Source: Bacteroidales bacterium (GTDB taxonomy: Bacteria > Bacteroidota > Bacteroidia > Bacteroidales > Marinifilaceae). Taken from it: DNA of 64,000 bases. The notes beneath the pieces were generated by a model. That model saw nothing but the letters and a program-made list of their open reading frames with translations, searched no databases and had not been told where the DNA came from. This document shows positions 8,190 to 17,918 of the stretch, piece by piece; position 1 is the first letter of the stretch, and every line of letters begins with the position of its first letter. The translations under genes were made by a program, and so were the position numbers. The stretch covers positions 30,718 to 94,717 of the forward strand of contig SUWY01000007.1 in the NCBI GenBank assembly GCA_015061245.1. The letters run 5' to 3'.

Positions 8190-10808
8190 ATGGCTGAAGA
8201 TATAGTGATAGAAGAGACAAAAGATGAAGAGGGCGGTAAGATGCGCTCTATTAAACGTATTTCAGGCATGTTCGAGAAGTGGTTTCTTGACTATGCCTCG
8301 TACGTGATTCTTGAACGTGCAGTGCCATACATCAACGATGGATTGAAACCTGTACAGCGTAGAATTCTTCATGTAATGAAGACGCTCGATGATGGTCGTT
8401 TCAATAAAGTGGCGAATATTATTGGATCTACAATGCAATTTCACCCTCATGGTGATGCCTCTATTGGTGATGCACTTGTGCAGTTGGGACAGAAGGATTT
8501 GCTAGTCGAGTGTCAGGGTAACTGGGGAAATATCTTGACAGGTGATGAGGCTGCTGCTCCTCGATATATTGAGGCCAGACTATCGAAGTTTGCCCTTGAT
8601 GTGGTATTCAATAACAAAACAACACAGTGGAAAGCATCGTACGATGGACGTAAGCAGGAGCCTATAACTCTGCCTGTAAAGTTCCCATTGTTGTTGGCTC
8701 AAGGTGTTGAGGGAATTGCGGTGGGATTGGCATCGAAAATTTTGCCTCACAACTTTAATGAGTTGATAGATGGTTGTATTGCCTATTTGAGAGGTGAGGA
8801 GTTTGAGTTATATCCCGATTTCCCGACAGGAGGTGCCATTGATGTGAGTCGATATAACGATGGATTGCGTGGAGGAGTTGTTCGTGTGCGTGCCAAGATA
8901 GAGAAAGTTGATACCAAGACATTGAAGATTGTCGAGGTTCCTTTTGGTAGAACCACACAAGCCTTGATTGATAGCATTCAAAAGGCTAATGATAAGGGAA
9001 AGATAAAGATTAAACATATAGATGATAATACTGCCGCCGAGGCTGAGATTGTATTGCAGTTGGCTCCCGGAGTATCATCGGACAAGACAATCGATGCGCT
9101 ATACGCCTTTACCGATTGCGAAATGTCAATCTCACCAAACTCTTGTGTGATTGATAATGAGAAACCTGTATTCTTGGGCGTTTCGGATATATTACGTCGC
9201 TCAACCGACGAGACTGTTCGTTTGTTGAAACTGGAACTTGAGATTCAGCTTGGTGAGTTGCAGGAGGAGTGGCACTATGCAAACTTGGAGAGAATCTTTA
9301 TCGAACAGCGAATCTATAAGGATAAAGAGTATGAGGAGGGAACATCGGTTGAGAGTGTTATTCCTCATGTTCGCAAGCGTTTGGAGCCATTTGTAGTTGA
9401 CTTCATACGTGAAGTTACCGACGATGATATTCGAAAACTCTTCGAGATAAAGATGAAGCGAATCTTCCGTTTCAGTTCAGATGAGGCTGACCGTTACATT
9501 AAGGGTATGGAGGATGAGATGAAGCAGTTGAAATACAATATCTCTCATATTATTCCGTACTCAATAAAGTACTACGAGCGAATCAAGAGAATGTATGGTG
9601 CAGGGCGTGAGCGCAAGACAGAGATTCGTAACTTTGAGAATATCGAGGCTTCAAAGGTTGTCCTCGCCAACGAAAAACTCTATATAAATCGTCAAGATGG
9701 TTTCGTAGGAACTGCATTGAAGCGTGATGAGTATATTTGTGACTGTTCTGATATCGATGAGATAATCATCTTCCGTAAAGATGGAACATATTGGATTACG
9801 AAGGTTGCCGATAAGATCTCTGTTGGTCCGGATGTGATACATGTTGCTGTCTTTAAGAAGAATGATAAGCGTACAATCTACAATGTGATATATAGAGATG
9901 GTCGTGGAGGAACAACCTATGCAAAGCGTTTCTTTGTTACAGGAGTAACTCGTGATAAAGAGTACAACTTGACTAAGGGAACCAAGGGTTCTAAGATTCT
10001 CTACTTTACGGCAAATCCGAATGGAGAGGCTGAGCAGGTTAAGGTATTCTATAAGGCGACAACCAACCTGAAGAAGCTTTTCCAGATGTACGACTTTGCA
10101 AAATTGACAATTAAGGGAAGAGCATCGTTAGGAAATCAGGTAACCAAATTGGATGTACATAAAATCAATATAGCCCAAAAGGGAGTCTCTACTCTTGGAG
10201 GTAGAAAGATATGGATTGATACCGATATTTTGCGTTTGAATAGTGATGAGCGAGGTCTCTATATTGGAGAGTTCCAGGGTGAAGATATGATTCTTGCTGT
10301 CAATAAGAACGGAACATTCTATACCACAAACTTTGACCTTACCAACCACTACGAGGAGGGGTATTTGCTATTCGAGAAGTTCGATGCAGATAAGATTTGG
10401 ACTGCAGTTCTATATGATGAGGCACAGCAGTTCTACTACATCAAGCGTTTCCGTTTTGAGCCTACTGCCAAAGTACTCTCATTTATAGGCGAGGATGCAA
10501 AGTTGATATATTTGTCGAGCGATAAGCGCCCAAGATATGAAATTGTATTTGGAGGCAAAAATGAGGGCCGAGCTCCGGAAGTGATAGAGGCAGAGGAGTT
10601 CATCGGAGATAAATCATTCAGAGCTAAGGGTAAGCGATTGACAAGCTATGTTGTTGATAAGATAAACGTACTTGAGTCTGTAGTATTACCAGAGGATGAG
10701 GAATCATTACAAGAGGAGGATGCTGAGATTATAGACGAAGAGGCTGATGCTCAGAATGAGTCGCAAATGTCGCTTTTTGATATTGATGAATTAAAAAACG
10801 AGGAGTGA
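8190..10808 (+). CDS. parC: DNA topoisomerase IV subunit A
   Basis: DNA-cleavage subunit of topoisomerase IV, 872 residues. It shows the winged-helix core with the QRDR stretch FHPHGDASIGDALV, the catalytic tyrosine in AAAPRYIEARLS, the tower/coiled-coil part, and a divergent C-terminal DNA-wrapping domain from about residue 520. The C-terminal tail is strongly acidic (EDEESLQEEDAEIIDEE). The QRDR carries Ala then Ser where E. coli GyrA has Ser83-Ala84; this looks like a lineage feature and not proof of resistance. It is cotranscribed with parE and overlaps the start of aroK. Confidence 0.93.
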   Translation: MAEDIVIEETKDEEGGKMRSIKRISGMFEKWFLDYASYVILERAVPYINDGLKPVQRRILHVMKTLDDGRFNKVANIIGSTMQFHPHGDASIGDALVQLGQKDLLVECQGNWGNILTGDEAAAPRYIEARLSKFALDVVFNNKTTQWKASYDGRKQEPITLPVKFPLLLAQGVEGIAVGLASKILPHNFNELIDGCIAYLRGEEFELYPDFPTGGAIDVSRYNDGLRGGVVRVRAKIEKVDTKTLKIVEVPFGRTTQALIDSIQKANDKGKIKIKHIDDNTAAEAEIVLQLAPGVSSDKTIDALYAFTDCEMSISPNSCVIDNEKPVFLGVSDILRRSTDETVRLLKLELEIQLGELQEEWHYANLERIFIEQRIYKDKEYEEGTSVESVIPHVRKRLEPFVVDFIREVTDDDIRKLFEIKMKRIFRFSSDEADRYIKGMEDEMKQLKYNISHIIPYSIKYYERIKRMYGAGRERKTEIRNFENIEASKVVLANEKLYINRQDGFVGTALKRDEYICDCSDIDEIIIFRKDGTYWITKVADKISVGPDVIHVAVFKKNDKRTIYNVIYRDGRGGTTYAKRFFVTGVTRDKEYNLTKGTKGSKILYFTANPNGEAEQVKVFYKATTNLKKLFQMYDFAKLTIKGRASLGNQVTKLDVHKINIAQKGVSTLGGRKIWIDTDILRLNSDERGLYIGEFQGEDMILAVNKNGTFYTTNFDLTNHYEEGYLLFEKFDADKIWTAVLYDEAQQFYYIKRFRFEPTAKVLSFIGEDAKLIYLSSDKRPRYEIVFGGKNEGRAPEVIEAEEFIGDKSFRAKGKRLTSYVVDKINVLESVVLPEDEESLQEEDAEIIDEEADAQNESQMSLFDIDELKNEE

Positions 10809-11281
10809 TGAAGAGGTTCCTGGTTGGTTATATGGCAAGTGGTAAGAGCCGTTATGGTAGAACATTGGCGGCTGCCGAAGGTGTTAGATTCTTCGATCTG
10901 GATAGATATATTGAGGAGCGTGAACATAGAACCATAAATGAGATATTTCGCGATAGTGGCGAGGCTCACTTCAGAAAATTAGAGAGCAGATATCTGCATG
11001 AGTTGTGTGAATTGTATGAAGATTTTATATTGAGTTGTGGAGGAGGTGCTCCATGCTTCAATGATAATATGGAGTACATGAATAGTCAAGGTGTTACCAT
11101 ATTTTTGAATCCATCAATTGATACAATTGTGGCCAGATTAATTCGCGGAAAGTGGAAACGTCCTTTGGTGGCCAAACTGAGTGATCAGGAGTTGCGTGAA
11201 TATGTCGAGAAACATTTGGCAGAGCGTTTGCCGTATTATAACATGGCAAAGGAGCAAGTTAAAAATGAAGATGAGAATTAA
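10808..11281 (+). CDS. aroK: Shikimate kinase
   Basis: Phosphorylates shikimate at the 3-OH with ATP in chorismate synthesis. The 157-residue protein has the Walker A motif GYMASGKS, the DLDRYIEE shikimate-binding aspartate region, RKLESRYL with the substrate arginine, the SCGGGAP loop, and an arginine-containing lid (RGKWKRPL). The ORF track starts at GTG 10805; the ATG at 10808 overlaps the parC stop (TGATG) and gives the normal N-terminus MKRFLVGYM. The loop has GGGAP where the family usually has GGG. Family assignment is firm. Confidence 0.93.
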   Translation: MKRFLVGYMASGKSRYGRTLAAAEGVRFFDLDRYIEEREHRTINEIFRDSGEAHFRKLESRYLHELCELYEDFILSCGGGAPCFNDNMEYMNSQGVTIFLNPSIDTIVARLIRGKWKRPLVAKLSDQELREYVEKHLAERLPYYNMAKEQVKNEDEN

Positions 11282-11283
11282 TT

Positions 11284-11784
11284 ATGGATACACTGGATTG
11301 TATATTAAGCAGAAAAAGTGTTCGTAAATATACCGATCAGGTAGTAAGCGAGCAGGATGTATTGACTTTGTTAAAGGCGGCAATGGCAGCGCCAACAGGT
11401 AAAAATGTGCGTCCCTGGGAGTTTATTGTTGTTCGTGACAGAGCTATACTTGATGCGATGGCTGAGGAGTTGCCATACGCTAAAATGCTATCAATAGCAA
11501 GTGTGGCAATCGTTGTTTGTGGCGATGCAAGCAAATCTGACTATTGGTATGTAGATTGTTCTGCTGCAACACAGAATTTGCTTCTTGCTGCTGAAAATAT
11601 GGGATTGGGAGCAGTCTGGACAGCTACATATCCGTACGAAGATAGAATGGATGTATGTAAGCGCTATTTAAACTTACCGTCAAATATTTTGTCTTTATGT
11701 GTAATACCTGTTGGTTATCCTACAAAACCATTTGTGGCAATGGATAAATTTGATACAGCAAAGATTCACAACGAAAAATATTGA
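11284..11784 (+). CDS. Nitroreductase family flavoprotein
   Basis: A 166-residue FMN-dependent nitroreductase-family protein. It starts with the typical ILSRKSVRKYTDQVVSEQDV (FMN phosphate-binding arginines), then AAPTGKNVRPWEFIVV and LAAENMGLGAVWTATYP. Family members reduce nitro compounds, quinones or flavins with NAD(P)H; the true substrate cannot be read from sequence. It lies 2 bp after aroK and its stop is next to the start of pepD, so it is in the same operon. Confidence 0.9.
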   Translation: MDTLDCILSRKSVRKYTDQVVSEQDVLTLLKAAMAAPTGKNVRPWEFIVVRDRAILDAMAEELPYAKMLSIASVAIVVCGDASKSDYWYVDCSAATQNLLLAAENMGLGAVWTATYPYEDRMDVCKRYLNLPSNILSLCVIPVGYPTKPFVAMDKFDTAKIHNEKY

Positions 11785-11786
11785 TT

Positions 11787-13244
11787 ATGAGTGAAATGCG
11801 TGTCTCTGTAGATAAGGTTTTTCGACTTTTCAAGGAGTTGAACAGGGTGCCACGTCCATCGCGAAACGAGGTTAAGGCAACCAATTTCCTTGTGAAGTTT
11901 GCAAAAACCAGGGGAATGGAATACGAGACCGACAGTGAGGGTTGTGTTCTAATCAGGAAACCTGCAACAAAGGGTTGTGAATCTATCGAACCGATAGTTT
12001 TGCAGTCGAATATTGATATGGTGTGTCTTGCGGCAAAAGGTAAAAAATTCAATCCTTGTGAGGATCGTATAGAGACCTATATTGATGGAGAGTGGTTACG
12101 TTCCAATGGAACCTCTATGGGGGCAGATAGCGGAATAGGTGTCTGTATGATGCTGGCTATTCTTGATAGCGATGATATTTCTCATCCGGCTTTGGAGTGT
12201 CTTTTTACAACCAACAAAGAGGAGGGTATGACAGGGGTTGCTAAACTCTCGCCCGATTTTATAAAAGGACGCAGAATAATCAACCTTGATTCTGAGGATT
12301 TTGATAAGATTACAGTGGCATCGGCTGCTGCATATCTTCAAAAAATAGTACTTCCATATACAAAGGAGGCTGCTCCACATAACTATCGTTTTTATGATTT
12401 CAGATTTTTTGGAGGAATAAGTGGACACTCTGGAGTGGATATAGTTCGTGGACGTTCCAATGCCTTAAAGGTTGTAGGTGAATTTTTGCATGCGTGTAAT
12501 ATCAGAATAGGAGATATTTGTCTCTGTTCTATTTCCGGAGGCGAGGCCTCGAATACAATCCCTGCAAATGTTGAGGCTGTATTTGGAATGGAGATGGGGA
12601 GTTGTGCTCTGTTTGAGAAGATGTTTGGGGAGTATAGAGATGCAATAAAGGCAAGATTCTCTGAGACAGATCCCGATGTGGATATGCAATTGGTAGAGAT
12701 TTCCGCTCCCGAATATGTGATATCTAAAAAAGGTTCAGATTCGCTATATAATTTGTTGAATACTCTACCTTTTGGAGTTACTGCAAAGGATAAAGAGTTG
12801 TCAAGTGGAGTAGTATCATCGAACAATATCGGAGTCTTAAGAACTGAGGAGGAACAATTCATATTGCTCGATTATGCACGAACTGCCCATACCGACGATG
12901 TAGAAAAATGGGCGGCTCAGATAGCAGAGATTGCAAAAGAGGCAGGAGCAAGTGTTGAGGTTCTGATGGATGCTCCGGCGTGGAGTGCAAAGCCTGACTC
13001 GGAGTTAGTTGCATTATGTTCAGAGGCATTTAAGGAGGAACTTAATATTGAACCTGAGTTATTGACAATGCACTTTGCGTTAGAGTGTGGCTACTTTGTT
13101 AAGAAATATGAGGAGTGCGATATTATATCTATAGGTCCAAGAATTTTGGATATCAACTCGATTAACGAAGCTGTTGATATTAAATCGGTTGAAGATACTT
13201 GGATAGTTTTGCTCTCTTTGTTAAATAAACTAAGTAAGTGCTAA
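11787..13244 (+). CDS. pepD: Aminoacyl-histidine dipeptidase (M20, PepD-like)
   Basis: A 485-residue cytoplasmic metallo-dipeptidase of the M20 family, which cleaves Xaa-His and other dipeptides. Motifs include VLQSNIDMVC (first metal-binding region, normally H-x-D; here Asn-x-Asp), GTSMGADSGIGVCMMLA (bridging Asp region), TNKEEGMTGV with the catalytic and metal glutamates, and FFGGISGHSGVDI in the dimerisation (lid) domain. The track start at 11781 is a TTG; ATG 11787 is preferred. The Asn in the first metal motif in place of His is notable and could lower activity or change metal binding. Confidence 0.88.
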   Translation: MSEMRVSVDKVFRLFKELNRVPRPSRNEVKATNFLVKFAKTRGMEYETDSEGCVLIRKPATKGCESIEPIVLQSNIDMVCLAAKGKKFNPCEDRIETYIDGEWLRSNGTSMGADSGIGVCMMLAILDSDDISHPALECLFTTNKEEGMTGVAKLSPDFIKGRRIINLDSEDFDKITVASAAAYLQKIVLPYTKEAAPHNYRFYDFRFFGGISGHSGVDIVRGRSNALKVVGEFLHACNIRIGDICLCSISGGEASNTIPANVEAVFGMEMGSCALFEKMFGEYRDAIKARFSETDPDVDMQLVEISAPEYVISKKGSDSLYNLLNTLPFGVTAKDKELSSGVVSSNNIGVLRTEEEQFILLDYARTAHTDDVEKWAAQIAEIAKEAGASVEVLMDAPAWSAKPDSELVALCSEAFKEELNIEPELLTMHFALECGYFVKKYEECDIISIGPRILDINSINEAVDIKSVEDTWIVLLSLLNKLSKC

Positions 13245-13248
13245 TATA

Positions 13249-13272
13249 GAGCCAGTTTATTTGTTGGCTTTC
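13249..13272 (+). terminator. Weak hairpin after pepD
   Basis: AGCCA and TGGCT flank a 10-nt loop just after the pepD stop and are followed by TTCTC. The stem is short and the T-run poor, so this may be only an attenuating structure before purU. Confidence 0.3.
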
Positions 13273-13316
13273 TCAAAAAGTTGTAACTTGCGCACTTAAT
13301 TTATAAAAGCAATATT

Positions 13317-14171
13317 ATGAGTACTGCGAAGTTGTTATTACACTGCCCTGATAAACAGGGAATTATTACCGATATTACAAACTTTATTACTGTAAATAAG
13401 GGTAATATTGTATATTTGGATCAGCATGTAGATTATACTGAACATATCTTTTATATGCGTGTTGAGTGGGAGTTGGATGAGTTTTTAATCCCACGTGAAA
13501 AGTTGGAGGATTATTTCTGTACGCTCTATGCACAAAAGTATGATATGCGATTTAAGATATACTTCTCTGACTATAAGCCCAAAATGGCAATTTTTGTCTC
13601 TAAAATGTCTCATTGTCTATATGATATGTTGGCACGTTACGTGGCAGGCGAGTGGAGTGTTGAGATTCCATTGATAATAAGTAACCATCCTGATATGCAG
13701 TCTGTTGCGGAGATGTTTGGCATACCGTATTTTGTATTCCCAATAACCAAGGAGAACAAAGCTGAGCAAGAGGCAAAGGAGATGGCTTTATTGGATGAGT
13801 ATGGAGTTGACTTTATTGTTTTGGCCAGATATATGCAGGTTATATCGCCTGATATGATTGCAAAATATCCAAACAAGATTATCAATATTCACCACTCATT
13901 CCTTCCTGCATTTGTAGGAGCGCGTCCATATCAGGCAGCATACGATCGTGGAGTGAAGATTATTGGAGCAACATGTCACTATGTAACAAATGAGCTTGAT
14001 GCAGGTCCTATTATTGAGCAAGATGTATGTAGAATTTCTCACAAGGATACAGTTACCGATTTGGTGAATAAGGGTAAGGATTTGGAGAAGATTGTGCTGT
14101 CAAGAGGAGTGCAGAAGCATATTGAGAGAAAGGTGCTTGTATATAAGAATAAGACAGTGATTTTCGGATAG
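13317..14171 (+). CDS. purU: Formyltetrahydrofolate deformylase
   Basis: PurU hydrolyses 10-formyl-THF to THF and formate, balancing one-carbon pools and supplying formate for purine synthesis. The 284-residue protein has an N-terminal ACT domain (LLLHCPDKQGIITDITNFI) and a C-terminal formyltransferase-type domain with IINIHHSFLPAFVGARPY and GATCHYVTNELDAGPII, containing the catalytic His and Asp. Length fits the family. The gene begins 72 bp after pepD and ends before a strong terminator. Confidence 0.95.
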   Translation: MSTAKLLLHCPDKQGIITDITNFITVNKGNIVYLDQHVDYTEHIFYMRVEWELDEFLIPREKLEDYFCTLYAQKYDMRFKIYFSDYKPKMAIFVSKMSHCLYDMLARYVAGEWSVEIPLIISNHPDMQSVAEMFGIPYFVFPITKENKAEQEAKEMALLDEYGVDFIVLARYMQVISPDMIAKYPNKIINIHHSFLPAFVGARPYQAAYDRGVKIIGATCHYVTNELDAGPIIEQDVCRISHKDTVTDLVNKGKDLEKIVLSRGVQKHIERKVLVYKNKTVIFG

Positions 14172-14191
14172 TATAGATTAGAGAATAGATT

Positions 14192-14234
14192 AGCGGGTTT
14201 CAAGGCTTAAAGTAGCTTTGAGACCCGCTTTTTC
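14192..14234 (+). terminator. Intrinsic terminator after purU
   Basis: The left arm starts AGCGGGTTTCAA and the right arm ends TTTGAGACCCGCT, giving a long near-perfect stem (one G-T pair), followed by TTTTT. It closes the parE-to-purU stretch. Confidence 0.9.
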
Positions 14235-14329
14235 GTTAAAAATGTTTAATAAGGGGATAAAAAGGGATATTTTTTTGTGAAAACGTTTGCAATAGTGGAG
14301 AGAAAATATTTTTTTTGTAGAGTGAATGA

Positions 14330-14455
14330 GGTGAGAGGTGAAAAGTGAGAGGGGAAAGGTGAAAGGTGAATAAGGGGAGAGGGGAGAGGTGAATAAGGGA
14401 AAAGGTGAGAGGTGAAAGGTGAATAAGGGGAGAGGGAAGAGGTGAGAGGTGAAAT
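14330..14455 (+). repeat. GA-rich degenerate tandem repeat
   Basis: About 125 bp made almost wholly of A and G with some T, built from variants of GTGAGAGGTGAAAGGTGAATAAGGGGAG. It fills most of the 306-bp gap between purU and the MG2 protein. A possible promoter (TTTG at 14285, TATTTTTT at 14307) lies before it, so the repeat may be part of the 5' untranslated region. It resembles the repeats at 33907-33930 and 28551-28706. Confidence 0.85.
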
Positions 14456-14477
14456 TTTTTTTAGAAAGGAGGGAGAT

Positions 14478-17225
14478 ATGAAGAGTTTTAGGTTAGTGGT
14501 GATGCAGTGTGTGTTGGCGGTTTGTAGTGTGTTTTCGGTAGTTGCGCAGAGTTTTGAGCAAGAGGTGTCAAGTAAGTTTTTCGATTATGTAGAGTCGAGC
14601 CGAAATGAGAAGGTTTTTGTGCAAACTGATCGAGACAGTTATCAACCCGGCGATACAATGTTTCTTCGAGGTTTTCTTTTTAATGCAGTTTCCAATAAGC
14701 AGGTAGATTACAGCCGTTATATCTATGTAGAGGTTGTTGATAGAACGGGAGTTTTGTATTGGCGTGAGAAGATAGCGTATAATACTCAGGACTCTTCGTT
14801 TAATGGTTATTTTGCTTTGGCCGATAATCTGTCGCAAGGAGAGTATTTTTTACGAGCCTATACCTATTGGATGCAGGATCAGGGTAATGATAAGTTCTTC
14901 TCGAAACGTTTTTATATCATAAATCCTTTCGATCATGGTATTAGTTGCAATATGGATATTCTGAATGACCGTAAAGGTAGCAGAATATTAAAAATCAATT
15001 TTGTAAATGACCAGGGGGAGCGCTATCAAAACATAAAGTTCAACTACTTTATTCCCGGCGAAACTCCGGATAGTGTTGTAATGACTGCTAATACGGGTTA
15101 TAGTGGTCAGACAGAGATTCGTATTAATGATCCCAATTCCGACCACATCTGGGTTGCTTTTTCACACGATGTACCTTGGAGTTTTGAGCGTTATTTTAAA
15201 CTTCCATCTGCCAAGAGCGATTTTGATGTCCAATTTTTCCCGGAGGGAGGAGCGTTGATACAGGGCGCTAAGCAACGAGTTGCGATAAAGAGTATTGGTC
15301 GCGATGGATTGGCTGTCAAGGTTGATGGTTATATCGAGAACAGAGCAGGGAAAAAGGAGTGTAATGTAGCTCTTAATGAGCTTGGAATGGGAAGTTTCGT
15401 AATTGAAACCTCGCCCAATGAAAAATATACAGCGGTATTGACTACCGATGATGGAAATACAAAGAGGTTCTTGTTACCAAGTGCCGAGAATTCAAATGTT
15501 TATGCCATTCAACTTGTTGCCAATGGAGATAACATTGTATATAATGTATTGACAAGTCTGGATGCCGATTTATCTGATAAGTATATCTTCATTAATAGTC
15601 GCGGAATGCCGTTGGGTGTTTATCCGGTTACACAGACCATGGGCAAATCTTTGAATTTTAGTACAGCTCCCGAGGGCATTTTGAATTTTACTTTGATTGA
15701 TAAGAGTGGAGTGGTGTATAGTAACAGAATGTGGTATCACCATAGTGGTAAGAGAGAGAGTTTTGCTCTTGAATCAGGTGAGTTTGTGAACCCAAGAACG
15801 GAGAGAACAGTTCAACTATCATTAAATGATGTTCAGCAAGCAGATATTGCAATTAGTGTAATTTCGGATGCTCACACAAAGCATTTGTCAACCACAACCG
15901 ATGTGGAGACATACGTTGAGTTATCATCGGATTTGAGTGGTTATGTAGAGAGACCTGAGTACTATTTTACTAATGTAAACAGAGCGAAGGTGGTGGCATT
16001 GGACAACCTGCTTTTAACTCAAGGTTGGAGTAGATTTGATGTGACAGATATAATTACAGATAACTTAAATACCAATTCTCCTTTCTATATTGAGCGAGGT
16101 CAATCAATAAGTGGAGTGGTGAAACCATACATTGTTAATAAGGCAAAGTTTATTGCGAATGCAAAGATAGAGATAGTTGGAAGTGATGGTAGCTCGTATA
16201 TGACTTATACAGATTCTGTAGGCAGATTTGTATATAATGATTTGGCTTACGAAATAGGGACCCGTTTTGTTGTTGAGGCAATGTCGAATAAGGATAAGTC
16301 GAATGTAGAGTTGACACTTGACGAACCTATATTTTTAAATCCGACGGTGAATACTCCGATAGGATTGTGTAAGAGCGATGTTAGTTTTTATGACAAATAT
16401 GGAGTTGACTATATCTTCTCGACCGATGGCTCAAGAGTTCAGACCTTGGGTGAGGTTCGTGTAGGAGCAATGAGTCTTGAAGCTATGAAGAAAGAGTTCT
16501 GGGCAGATTTTGAGGAGCATGATTCTCGTATGAATTTTATGCTTGGATATACCGATGTTGAAAGTTATGGATATGGCCCCGATGGTAATCCACGATATTA
16601 TCAACAGTTAGCGTGGGCCGTGGAGCGAGGTTTACGTTATTATACCCCAACGGGACGGGCGGTGCCAAAACCGGGAGAGTCAAATAAGGAGTTCTTTTAT
16701 AACGGAACAATTGAATCGATATGGGGAATGGATGCAGAGTGGATTAAACGTTGGAAGAATATTGAGTTGAGCGGAAGAGCAATGAATGGTGAGGCTGCAA
16801 AAATGGTTATAGGAACACTTAACGATGATGCTTTGGAGTATGTCCAAACCCGTTTGAATAATCAGATGAAGGGGTTGACCTCAATGCAGAATATGTTGGA
16901 TATTGTGGGGATTGATGTCAATAATATGTCTATACCTATAGAGTATAATTACAATATTCAAACAGTTGTTCCATTTGCTCCTCAGAAGCAGGGCGAGGTT
17001 CACTTCTATAAGCCAAAGTATAGTGTTCCTTTGGATAAGATGATTAATGATCCTATCGATGCCAAAGCAACTCGTTACTGGAATCATAAGGCGATTGTAA
17101 AGAGTGGCGAGCCGTTCAAATTCACCTTCCCGACAGCTGCAGATTCTCATACCTATACAGTTGTGGTGAATGGAGTTGATGGCGAGGGTAATCCTATAAG
17201 CGGAGTGTGGACGGTGGAGAATTAA
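14478..17225 (+). CDS. Large secreted MG2-domain protein
   Basis: A 915-residue exported protein. The start chosen is ATG 14478, just after GGAGGGAGAT, which gives the signal peptide MKSFRLVVMQCVLAVCSVFSVVAQ; the track start at 14442 lies in the repeat. Near residues 30-130 is an alpha-2-macroglobulin MG2-like domain (KVFVQTDRDSYQPGDTMFLRG, a common Bacteroidota signature). Near residues 555-620 is a carboxypeptidase-regulatory-like beta fold (ISGVVKPYIV...ANAKIEIVG), and near 665 a weak TonB-plug-like start (QTLGEVRVGA). Related proteins are thought to sit in the periplasm or at the outer membrane, with unknown function. No thioester motif was seen. It stands alone between a terminator and the convergent mgtC-like gene. 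Confidence 0.75.
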   Translation: MKSFRLVVMQCVLAVCSVFSVVAQSFEQEVSSKFFDYVESSRNEKVFVQTDRDSYQPGDTMFLRGFLFNAVSNKQVDYSRYIYVEVVDRTGVLYWREKIAYNTQDSSFNGYFALADNLSQGEYFLRAYTYWMQDQGNDKFFSKRFYIINPFDHGISCNMDILNDRKGSRILKINFVNDQGERYQNIKFNYFIPGETPDSVVMTANTGYSGQTEIRINDPNSDHIWVAFSHDVPWSFERYFKLPSAKSDFDVQFFPEGGALIQGAKQRVAIKSIGRDGLAVKVDGYIENRAGKKECNVALNELGMGSFVIETSPNEKYTAVLTTDDGNTKRFLLPSAENSNVYAIQLVANGDNIVYNVLTSLDADLSDKYIFINSRGMPLGVYPVTQTMGKSLNFSTAPEGILNFTLIDKSGVVYSNRMWYHHSGKRESFALESGEFVNPRTERTVQLSLNDVQQADIAISVISDAHTKHLSTTTDVETYVELSSDLSGYVERPEYYFTNVNRAKVVALDNLLLTQGWSRFDVTDIITDNLNTNSPFYIERGQSISGVVKPYIVNKAKFIANAKIEIVGSDGSSYMTYTDSVGRFVYNDLAYEIGTRFVVEAMSNKDKSNVELTLDEPIFLNPTVNTPIGLCKSDVSFYDKYGVDYIFSTDGSRVQTLGEVRVGAMSLEAMKKEFWADFEEHDSRMNFMLGYTDVESYGYGPDGNPRYYQQLAWAVERGLRYYTPTGRAVPKPGESNKEFFYNGTIESIWGMDAEWIKRWKNIELSGRAMNGEAAKMVIGTLNDDALEYVQTRLNNQMKGLTSMQNMLDIVGIDVNNMSIPIEYNYNIQTVVPFAPQKQGEVHFYKPKYSVPLDKMINDPIDAKATRYWNHKAIVKSGEPFKFTFPTAADSHTYTVVVNGVDGEGNPISGVWTVEN

Positions 17226-17234
17226 AACTCCCCT

Positions 17235-17918
17235 CTAATTCTCAATCGATTCGATAGTTATTTCGGGGTGCGATTGCAAGATAAGCAACAGTGAGTTGTC
17301 GCCTTGCAGTTTGCGCCCCTTGATTGTCATGGTAACTTTATATATATCGACACTCTCATATCGGTGGTGCTCCATGCTGTAGTTTACCACCATGTAGTGT
17401 TGGGCTGTCAATTCATCGGTAAGCTTTTTGCCGCTCTCAAGCTGTTTGGTAGAAAAGGTGATGATAGAGCTGTGAAGACCATATTTTTTGAATAACAGAC
17501 TTAAGAGTTCTAAGGTTGCCAATGTAAGTGCAGCAGCAATGATCGCAATTTGATACATTCCGGCACCGCACGCAAGTCCGATGGCTCCTGTTGCCCATAT
17601 TCCGGCAGCAGTTGTTAAACCTCGTACAATATGCTTTTGGAACATTATTGTTCCGGCGCCAATAAATCCAATTCCCGAAACAACGCTTGCTGCAATACGG
17701 CTTGCATCCCACGATATATGTCCCGGACCACTGCCGGGAAGAGAGCTATTCAGGCCATATTGCGAAACAACCATAAACAGAGCACTTCCTAAAGCTACCA
17801 GGGCATGCGTTCTATATCCGGCCTCTTTTGCTCGGAATTCGCGTTCCAGTCCGATTAAAGCACCAATGATTGCCGCAATAATCAGTCGTAATGTAAGTTC
17901 TAATACTCTTTCGTCCAT
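17235..17918 (-). CDS. MgtC/SapB family membrane protein
   Basis: A 227-residue inner-membrane protein. The N-terminal part has several hydrophobic segments with the family signature LIGLEREFRAKEAGYRTHALVALGSALFM and GIGFIGAGTIM, then a cytoplasmic C-terminal ACT-like part (from about residue 145). MgtC proteins are linked to magnesium limitation and ATP synthase control, but the exact role here is unknown. The chosen start (17918) gives MDERVLELTLRL; the track start adds 18 unlikely residues. The start lies inside the 3' end of the TolC gene (19-bp overlap), so it is likely translated from the same efflux mRNA. Confidence 0.87.
   Translation of the reverse strand: MDERVLELTLRLIIAAIIGALIGLEREFRAKEAGYRTHALVALGSALFMVVSQYGLNSSLPGSGPGHISWDASRIAASVVSGIGFIGAGTIMFQKHIVRGLTTAAGIWATGAIGLACGAGMYQIAIIAAALTLATLELLSLLFKKYGLHSSIITFSTKQLESGKKLTDELTAQHYMVVNYSMEHHRYESVDIYKVTMTIKGRKLQGDNSLLLILQSHPEITIESIEN

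Noticed and set aside
8440-8475. Fluoroquinolone-resistance change in parC (Ala-Ser in HPHGDAS)
   Set aside because: The order Ala-Ser in place of Ser-Ala looks like the normal form in this lineage; without susceptible relatives no claim is possible.
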